From positions 1 through 11,852 of the forward strand of contig CALGNG010000331.1 in the NCBI GenBank assembly GCA_937958735.1: DNA of 11,852 nt, written 5' to 3'. The notes beneath the pieces are model-generated. The model was not told the DNA's origin, did not search any database, and saw only the letters and a program-made list of their open reading frames with translations. Made by a program: the position numbers and the translations under genes. Each line of letters starts with the position of its first letter. Position 1 is the stretch's first letter. This document shows positions 7,801 through 11,852 of the stretch, piece by piece. Source of the stretch: an uncultured Aquimarina sp. (GTDB lineage Bacteria > Bacteroidota > Bacteroidia > Flavobacteriales > Flavobacteriaceae).

Positions 7801-7904
7801 CATATAGTAATGGTCTCTCTTAGGTTGCACTGTCCAAAACTACTAAGAATAGGCATTGTTAGAAAAGAGATGATAAGGAGCGTTTTAATGCTAAATCTTA
7901 ACAT
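4524..7904 (-). CDS. Large modular surface protein with T9SS type B (gliding-associated) C-terminal domain
   Basis: This 1126-aa protein starts with a signal peptide (1-25, ending SSFGQ). Near its N-terminus is a calcium-loop-like DFDGDTVPDGIINL (41-54). About ten beta-rich modules follow, each opening with a Cys shortly before a hydrophobic L-F-x-L-L-like stretch (Cys at 35, 148, 250, 363, 501, 590, 680, 767, 856, 940), most with a second Cys 51-75 residues on. The last six have a period of 84-90 residues. Modules at 587-675 and 764-852 share TGTW-GP-GY-S-DH-G-F. Modules at 676-763 and 853-938 share GTF plus Y-FEY-SPC. The C-terminus (about 1024-1126) is the gliding-motility-associated sorting domain: VTPNNDGRNDSF, ELEIYNRFGTIVFEG, LPSGVYFYVL. 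It should be exported by T9SS and held at the surface, probably with the PorP/SprF protein encoded next. The modules resemble those of flavobacterial adhesins. The ligand is unknown. It is far shorter than SprB and is not SprB itself. Confidence 0.92.
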   Translation of the reverse strand: MLRFSIKTLLIISFLTMPILSSFGQCNLRETITICDITSIDFDGDTVPDGIINLYDEYTNITGRVLDIGIWQTDPTNSFALDSSSGNLAVWNLRESTNETNRDRYTFQLFNTTCGDATPAVSINVVLGAFSGIALPAFGINNVNIEFCDSSEFDLFEGLISSGNVPPPHLNGNWTFLSTSDPRVRGVSGARNQLIEIPYQPGIPLVDQAVLEYRYDVIGNNDCTTLQSTIIRISVVRQVFSGFTEPTSICSSNIVNGDFDTDIDLRDDVYLEEEDIEGFWSTPIDPDTLGQIDDELDSNINFREIYNNLVINEGLRFGCKSYEFDYTVLKRSGVCTNSTTTLNFTLFEHLRPFRQTGRIPQICANSNSTFNLFDLLEFTQEEDIDFIYDDILYVNWKLVSGPSTLGILSQPELIEDFVPSINYSLGTINIDLAEPGIYTFRYGVSPQINCPISGIPCCNPFALEGEINYCETPCSIETAEVTIEILPFDYAGENTSNIELCEGMGSIDLRSLLQIDPRLTEIANSGIWRNSAGTIIDNNFIFPTITEDEEFTFTYNTIHPTSNCTDDSFLNFKIIKETPPLNIERDIPICTNYDTIQLFSFLEGTFDLTGTWTGPNGYKSADHIGEFISRDRTLILLPGQYVYTIPRDTLCNKEADVAIINIDLVSPTVLETELITATFCKVETSIDLLTLLPTEISKMGTFVDLDSTGAISISTVTFESLTPATYSFEYIIEETSPCPPPSLKIELTVLDEVEAGSAGEDSSVTRCSNDLSLNLFDLLGGSPEPTGTWSGPFGYRSIDHLGTFSVTNPTLVPLTNGSYIYTVGGGTCSTSTDTAEVTIEITQPIEVSGDISLTRCKSDASLSLFSILRNNTPLIGTFTALDITMVLNEEALFDFSNLPGDTYNFEYSIPNQSPCEPSIINIEIKIIDLEIPEIPLSSFCILDAKRLNDIEVSILNFNWYPTFDSDTPITNNPILIDNTTLYLANVDSENCESDRVEVLIDILNIGEKRILRDASGAVLLEVECPLELQDGVTPNNDGRNDSFVLIRNDEKGIFNIPEAFPNFELEIYNRFGTIVFEGSKDSEEFRGQGNRSLSLGNQLPSGVYFYVLKPNFKNNIPIQGSFYLSK
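5091..6146 (-). repeat. Four internal modules in ABAB order (duplicated two-module unit)
   Basis: Modules A1 (residues 587-675, bases 5880-6146), B1 (676-763, 5616-5879), A2 (764-852, 5349-5615) and B2 (853-938, 5091-5348) alternate in type. A1 and A2 share a TGTW-GP-GY-S-DH-G-F core. Their GY residues are at 617-618 and 794-795, exactly 177 codons apart. DNA resemblance remains around 6051-6080 and 5521-5550 (both start TAGCCA and run through GGGCC). B1 and B2 share GTF, a F-[SL]-P-[AG]-TY-FEY strand and SPC. The simplest reading is tandem duplication of a 531-base unit followed by divergence. Confidence 0.75.
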
Positions 7905-7922
7905 TTATAGTGTTTTAGTGTG

Positions 7923-7930
7923 TAAAAATA
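7923..7930 (-). promoter_or_regulatory. Weak -7-like box for the surface-protein operon
   Basis: Read on the - strand this is TATTTTTA, seven of eight positions of TAnnTTTG, with the last G replaced by A. It would place the transcript start at about 7916, just ahead of the ATG at 7904. No exact TAnnTTTG exists on this strand between the operon and leuS, and no convincing -33 element is seen. The call rests mainly on its place in the divergent gap. Confidence 0.22.
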
Positions 7931-8044
7931 ACTTTTTCGATTTAACTTATGTTATGGGATAGGTGCTATTTGCAGTTTTTTTATGTAATTTAAAGACTTT
8001 TAGGTTTTGTAGAGGCGAATTAAGGTGGGGGTTTTTAAAAATCG

Positions 8045-8052
8045 TAAATTTG
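8045..8052 (+). promoter_or_regulatory. Probable leuS -7 promoter box
   Basis: TAAATTTG is an exact match to the Bacteroidota TAnnTTTG box. Transcription would begin at about 8058-8060, leaving a leader of 13-15 bases before the ATG at 8073. A clear TTTG -33 element is not visible at 17-23 bases upstream, where a G-run (8024-8031) sits instead. The box lies downstream of the in-frame ATG at 8025, which argues that the longer reading of leuS is not the real start. Confidence 0.55.
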
Positions 8053-8072
8053 CCACTTTCAAAATAGAACCT

Positions 8073-10901
8073 ATGAATTACGATTTTAATACAATCGAGG
8101 CCAAGTGGCAAAAATATTGGGAAGAAAACCAAACCTTTAAAGCAAGTAACGGCTCAGAAAAGCCAAAGTACTATGCATTAGATATGTTTCCGTACCCATC
8201 GGGAGCAGGTTTACATGTTGGACACCCGTTAGGATATATTGCTAGCGATATTTATGCCCGTTATAAACGCCATCAAGGTTTTAATGTACTGCACCCGCAA
8301 GGATACGATTCGTTTGGATTACCTGCAGAGCAATATGCTATACAAACAGGTCAACATCCAGCCATTACCACACAAACAAATATTGCTCGTTATCGAGAGC
8401 AATTAGATAAAATAGGATTTTCTTTTGATTGGAGTAGAGAGGTCCAGACCAGTAGTCCAGAATATTACAAGTGGACGCAATGGATTTTTGGAGAATTATT
8501 TAATTCTTGGTATAACCTAACCACAGATAAAGCAGAATCTATAGATACTCTTATTGCTAAATTTGAGCAAGAGGGTAACGAAAGTGTTGCTGCGGTATGC
8601 GATGAAGGGGTAAAAGTATTTTCTGCAGTAAAATGGAATACTTATTCAAGTAAAGAACAACAACAAATACTATTACAATATCGCTTAACATTTTTAGCAG
8701 AAACAGAAGTAAACTGGTGTCCAGAATTGGGAACAGTTTTGGCTAACGATGAAATTATAAATGGTGTTTCCGAGCGTGGAGGGTATCCTGTAGTGCGTAA
8801 AAAAATGACGCAGTGGAGTATGCGTATTTCTGCGTATGCAGAACGAATGATTCAGGGTTTGAAAGATTTGGATTGGACGGAGAGTATTAAAGAAACCCAA
8901 CGTAACTGGATAGGAAAATCGGTAGGTGCTAGTGTGCATTTTAATGTATTACCAATAGCTAATAAAGAAAACCCGGAAACGATAGAGGTGTTTACCACTC
9001 GTCCCGATACAATTTTTGGAGTTACTTTTATGACTTTAGCACCAGAGCATCCTTTGGTAACGCAGCTTACTACCGATGCACAACGCGGAGAAGTAAATGC
9101 TTATGTAGAAGCAACCGCTAAGCGTAGCGAAAGAGAGCGTATGGCAGATGTTAAAACCATTTCTGGAGTATTTACAGGTGGGTATGCAGAGCATCCAATT
9201 ACCAAAGAGCCTGTTCCTGTTTGGATTGGAGATTATGTTTTGGCTAGTTACGGTACAGGAGCTGTTATGGCGGTGCCTTGTGGAGATCAAAGGGATTATG
9301 ATTTTGCGAAACATTTTAATATTCCAATTAATAATATTTTTAAAGGCATAGATATTTCAGAAGAAGCCTATGCCGATAAAGTAAATGCGGTAATGACAAA
9401 TTCCGATTTTTTAAATGGCCTATCTGCTAAGGAAGCTACTATTTTGGTAATTAAAAAACTAGAAGAGCAAGGAAGTGGAAAGGGGAAAACAAACTATCGT
9501 TTACGAGATGCTGTATTTAGTCGTCAACGTTATTGGGGAGAACCATTTCCTGTTTACTATGTAGACGGAATGCCACAGTTAATAGAGAAGAAGCATTTAC
9601 CTATTAATTTGCCAGAAGTAGAAAAATATTTGCCAACCGAGGATGGAGCGCCGCCATTAGGAAGAGCTAATACTTGGGCTTGGGATGCGAAAACCAATAC
9701 AGTAGTAGACAACGATAAAATTAACCATACCACGATCCATCCTTTAGAGTTAAATACTATGCCGGGTTGGGCAGGAAGCTCTTGGTATTTGTTCCGTTAT
9801 ATGGATAGCGAGAACCAAGATATTTTTGCTTCTAAAAAAGCCTTAGAATATTGGCAAAGTGTGGATTTGTACGTAGGAGGAAGCGAGCACGGAACAGGAC
9901 ATTTGTTATACAGCCGTTTTTGGACTAAGTTTTTATACGATCGTGAGTTTTTAACGGTAGACGAGCCATTTAAAAAAATGATTAATCAAGGGATGATCTT
10001 GGGAACGAGTGCCTTTGTATATCGCATACCAAGGACGCAAAATTTTATATCTAAAGGTTTAATTAATGGACGAGAAGTGCAGGCTATACACGCCGATGTT
10101 GCTTTGGTAAATGCATCTAACGAATTAGATATTGAAGGGTTTAAAAAGTGGAGAGCAGAATTTGCAGAGGCGACATTTGAATTAGAAGAAGGGAAATATA
10201 TCGTAGGAAACGAGGTGGAAAAAATGTCCAAATCTAAATACAATGTAGTAAATCCTGACGATATTTGTAATGAGTATGGAGCCGATACATTACGTCTTTA
10301 CGAAATGTTTTTGGGCCCATTAGAACAGGCAAAACCTTGGAATACCGCAGGTATTACTGGGGTGCATAATTTTTTGAAGAAAATGTGGAAATTATATGTA
10401 GGAGAGGCAGGTGTTAAGTTTACCGATGCAGAACCTACTAAGGATAATTTAAAAACATTGCATAAGACCATTAAGAAGGTAATAGGGGATATAGAAAATT
10501 TCTCTTTTAATACCTCGGTAAGTACGTTTATGATTTGTGTAAACGAGCTTACAGCTCAAAAATGTACAAGTAAATCTATTTTAAGTGACTTGGCGGTATT
10601 AATTTCGCCTTATGCGCCACATATTTCAGAAGAATTATGGAGTATTCTAGGGAATACCACATCGGTTTCGGTTACTAATTTCCCAGTATTTGAAGCGAAG
10701 CATTTGGTGGAAAGCGCTAAAGAATATCCGGTATCTTTTAATGGAAAAATGCGATTTAAGTTAGAATTGCCTTTAGATTTGTCTAAAGATAAAATTGAAG
10801 AAATAGTAATGGCGCATGAAAAAACGCAAAAACAATTAGACGGTCGTACTCCCAAAAAAGTGATTATTGTTCCAGGTAAAATAATAAATATAGTAGGTTA
10901 A
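8073..10901 (+). CDS. leuS: Leucyl-tRNA synthetase
   Basis: LeuRS charges tRNA-Leu with leucine in the cytosol and is essential. I chose the ATG at 8073 (942 aa). The protein then starts MNYDFNTIEAKWQKYWEEN, the usual LeuRS beginning, whereas the 16 extra codons from the ATG at 8025 resemble nothing and span the promoter box. Class I signatures are present: HVGH (HIGH motif) at residues 48-51 and KMSKS at 717-721. The editing domain shows TTRPDTIFG at about 308-316 and YGTGAVMAVPCGDQRDYDF at about 393-411. MPGWAGSSWY follows at about 563-572, then an anticodon-binding helical domain and a C-terminal RTPKKVIIVPGK. It is longer than the E. coli enzyme (860 aa). Much of the excess is a segment at about 148-209 between SWYN and the AETEVNWCP strand, and a second around 645-700. 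I believe both are usual in Bacteroidota. The stop TAA overlaps the next ATG by one base. Confidence 0.97.
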   Translation: MNYDFNTIEAKWQKYWEENQTFKASNGSEKPKYYALDMFPYPSGAGLHVGHPLGYIASDIYARYKRHQGFNVLHPQGYDSFGLPAEQYAIQTGQHPAITTQTNIARYREQLDKIGFSFDWSREVQTSSPEYYKWTQWIFGELFNSWYNLTTDKAESIDTLIAKFEQEGNESVAAVCDEGVKVFSAVKWNTYSSKEQQQILLQYRLTFLAETEVNWCPELGTVLANDEIINGVSERGGYPVVRKKMTQWSMRISAYAERMIQGLKDLDWTESIKETQRNWIGKSVGASVHFNVLPIANKENPETIEVFTTRPDTIFGVTFMTLAPEHPLVTQLTTDAQRGEVNAYVEATAKRSERERMADVKTISGVFTGGYAEHPITKEPVPVWIGDYVLASYGTGAVMAVPCGDQRDYDFAKHFNIPINNIFKGIDISEEAYADKVNAVMTNSDFLNGLSAKEATILVIKKLEEQGSGKGKTNYRLRDAVFSRQRYWGEPFPVYYVDGMPQLIEKKHLPINLPEVEKYLPTEDGAPPLGRANTWAWDAKTNTVVDNDKINHTTIHPLELNTMPGWAGSSWYLFRYMDSENQDIFASKKALEYWQSVDLYVGGSEHGTGHLLYSRFWTKFLYDREFLTVDEPFKKMINQGMILGTSAFVYRIPRTQNFISKGLINGREVQAIHADVALVNASNELDIEGFKKWRAEFAEATFELEEGKYIVGNEVEKMSKSKYNVVNPDDICNEYGADTLRLYEMFLGPLEQAKPWNTAGITGVHNFLKKMWKLYVGEAGVKFTDAEPTKDNLKTLHKTIKKVIGDIENFSFNTSVSTFMICVNELTAQKCTSKSILSDLAVLISPYAPHISEELWSILGNTTSVSVTNFPVFEAKHLVESAKEYPVSFNGKMRFKLELPLDLSKDKIEEIVMAHEKTQKQLDGRTPKKVIIVPGKIINIVG

Positions 10902-11161
10902 TGGATCCTTTTTTTATTGAATTAATAGGAAGTGTGGCAGCTGTGCTAACTACATTGGCTTTTTTGCCACAAGTATTTAAAACGTGGAAAACTAAAGAAA
11001 CCCAAAGTTTATCTCTTCCTATGCTTTTGTTAACATTTGTAGGAGTATGTTTATGGATGACTTATGGCTTATTGTTACAAAGTTTTCCGCTAATTGTAGG
11101 GAATATTATAACGGCAATAAATGCAGGGATTTTAATTGGTTTTAAATTGAAATTCAAATAA
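10901..11161 (+). CDS. SemiSWEET-type sugar transporter (PQ-loop / MtN3 family)
   Basis: The 86-aa protein has three predicted membrane helices (about 5-24, 39-58, 63-82), the size of a SemiSWEET half-transporter, which dimerises to form a sugar path across the inner membrane. The PQ motif lies at P23-Q24 in helix 1 (LAFLPQVFKTWKTK), and the loop ETQSLSLPM is typical. W52 and N68 match in spacing (16 residues) the tryptophan and asparagine that line the sugar pocket in characterised SemiSWEETs. The A of its ATG is the last base of the leuS stop codon, so it is probably translated by re-initiation after leuS from the same mRNA. No promoter of its own is visible within leuS that I could support. 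Substrate unknown; characterised relatives move mono- or disaccharides. No sugar-use genes lie nearby to help. Confidence 0.88.
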   Translation: MDPFFIELIGSVAAVLTTLAFLPQVFKTWKTKETQSLSLPMLLLTFVGVCLWMTYGLLLQSFPLIVGNIITAINAGILIGFKLKFK

Positions 11162-11207
11162 ATTATTTAGTTATGTGCTAGTATTTAGTCTGTTAAAAAT
11201 GTTTTCG

Positions 11208-11215
11208 TATTTTAG
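11208..11215 (+). promoter_or_regulatory. Weak -7-like box before the zinc metallopeptidase gene
   Basis: TATTTTAG matches seven of eight positions of TAnnTTTG and lies 24 bases before the ATG at 11240. A second near match, TAAAATTG at 11224-11231, would give an almost leaderless mRNA. Neither has a good -33 element. The 78-base gap after the SemiSWEET gene holds no hairpin terminator, so read-through from leuS is also possible. Confidence 0.2.
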
Positions 11216-11239
11216 TTACAGTGTAAAATTGTAAAAATT

Positions 11240-11852
11240 ATGATAGGATATTATGTAATTGCAGGGGTTGTTTTTTTAGTAAGTTCTTATGTAAGTAATA
11301 AGCTAAAAAGTAAGTTTAAAGAATATTCCAATCTTTCTCTTCAAAACGGGATGAGTGGAGCAGAGATTGCAGAAAAAATGCTTAGAGATAACGGCATTAG
11401 AGATGTAAAAGTAATTTCTACGCCAGGAATGCTTACAGACCATTATAACCCGCAGAACAAAACGGTAAATTTAAGTGAAGGTGTGTATAGCCAACGTAAT
11501 GCTGCGGCAGCAGCTGTAGCGGCACACGAAGTAGGGCATGCGGTACAACACGCACAAGCTTATCAATGGTTAACTATGCGATCTAAAATTGTACCTATGG
11601 TAGGTATTGCTAGTAAGTTTTCTAATATAGTATTAATGGCAGGTTTAGCGCTATCTGCAGGAGGGACAGCTTTTGGGAATACTATTTTTTTAGTAGGGAT
11701 ATTATTATTTGCAGTAACCACTGCTTTTGCTTTTATAACCCTTCCTGTAGAATATGATGCCAGTAATAGAGCTTTAGCTTGGTTAGAAAACTCTTCGGGC
11801 ATGTTAACCAGAGAAGAGCATGCGGGGGCTAAAGATGCTTTAAAATGGGCAG
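11240..11852 (+). CDS. YugP-family membrane zinc metallopeptidase, 5' part (3' end outside window)
   Basis: The open frame from ATG 11240 runs off the right edge with 204 codons visible. The family is usually about 225-230 aa, so only some 20-30 residues should be missing. The HEVGHAVQH zinc site is at residues 96-104 (H96, catalytic E97, H100). The family block LPVEYDASNRAL at 168-179 carries E171, a likely third zinc ligand. One membrane helix lies at the N-terminus (about 4-19) and two lie between the zinc site and E171 (about 125-145 and 147-170), placing this in the inner membrane. The TDHYNPQNKTVNLSEGVY stretch at 66-83 is also typical. Substrates of this family are not established to my knowledge. 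The ATG is preceded by an A/T-rich leader (GTAAAAATT) with no Shine-Dalgarno, normal for this phylum. It follows leuS and SemiSWEET on the same strand after 78 bases. Confidence 0.93.
   Translation, partial: MIGYYVIAGVVFLVSSYVSNKLKSKFKEYSNLSLQNGMSGAEIAEKMLRDNGIRDVKVISTPGMLTDHYNPQNKTVNLSEGVYSQRNAAAAAVAAHEVGHAVQHAQAYQWLTMRSKIVPMVGIASKFSNIVLMAGLALSAGGTAFGNTIFLVGILLFAVTTAFAFITLPVEYDASNRALAWLENSSGMLTREEHAGAKDALKWA

Noticed and set aside
4524..7904. Naming the large protein SprB or the pair sprB/sprF
   Set aside because: SprB is several times larger and its neighbours sprC/sprD are absent. Only the sorting domain and general plan are shared.
7827..7904. Lipoprotein signal for the surface protein (Cys at residue 26 after the signal peptide)
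   Set aside because: The residues before the Cys are F-G-Q, which do not fit a lipobox, and the C-terminal T9SS domain already explains its localisation.
11162..11239. Terminator between the SemiSWEET and zinc metallopeptidase genes
   Set aside because: No stem with a T-run is visible. The T-rich stretches are simple AT-rich DNA.
1..11852. CRISPR array, insertion sequence, phage or defence island, tRNA/rRNA genes
   Set aside because: No regularly spaced direct repeats, transposase motifs, terminal inverted repeats or tRNA-like cloverleaf segments were seen. The only long inverted repeat is the terminator at 963-999.

Overview
The window looks like chromosomal DNA of a marine- or aquatic-type member of the Flavobacteriia (phylum Bacteroidota). 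The evidence is the AT-rich base composition, promoters of the Bacteroidota TAnnTTTG type instead of TATAAT boxes, the lack of clear Shine-Dalgarno sequences, and a type IX secretion system (T9SS) cargo cassette with a gliding-type C-terminal domain. I cannot name a genus from the sequence alone.

Layout from left to right. (1) The 3' part of hemE (heme synthesis) enters from the left edge on the + strand. It is followed by a perfect inverted repeat that probably serves as a two-way terminator facing the convergent gene beyond. (2) A small, very basic secreted protein of 132 aa lies on the - strand and appears to have its own promoter. (3) A compact three-gene operon fills 1586-7904 on the - strand. 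In transcription order it holds a 1126-aa modular surface protein with a T9SS type B sorting domain, a PorP/SprF-family outer-membrane protein, and an OmpA-family protein with TPR, PD40, carboxypeptidase-regulatory-like and peptidoglycan-binding domains. The genes are 2 and 5 bases apart. (4) A divergent promoter region of about 170 bases separates this operon from leuS. (5) leuS (leucyl-tRNA synthetase, Bacteroidota-type long form) runs on the + strand. A SemiSWEET-type sugar transporter gene overlaps it by one base (TAATG). (6) The 5' part of a YugP-family membrane zinc metallopeptidase gene runs off the right edge.

How the genes work together. The three-gene operon makes sense as a unit. 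The large protein would be exported by T9SS. Type B cargo is known to need a cognate PorP/SprF-like partner, which is the second gene. The third gene could tie the complex to peptidoglycan. The other genes are housekeeping (hemE, leuS) or small membrane functions with no visible link to the cassette. I found no RNA genes, insertion sequences, CRISPR arrays, phage genes or defence system. The most interesting structure is inside the surface protein: about ten cysteine-bounded modules, four of which form an ABAB pattern that points to duplication of a two-module unit.
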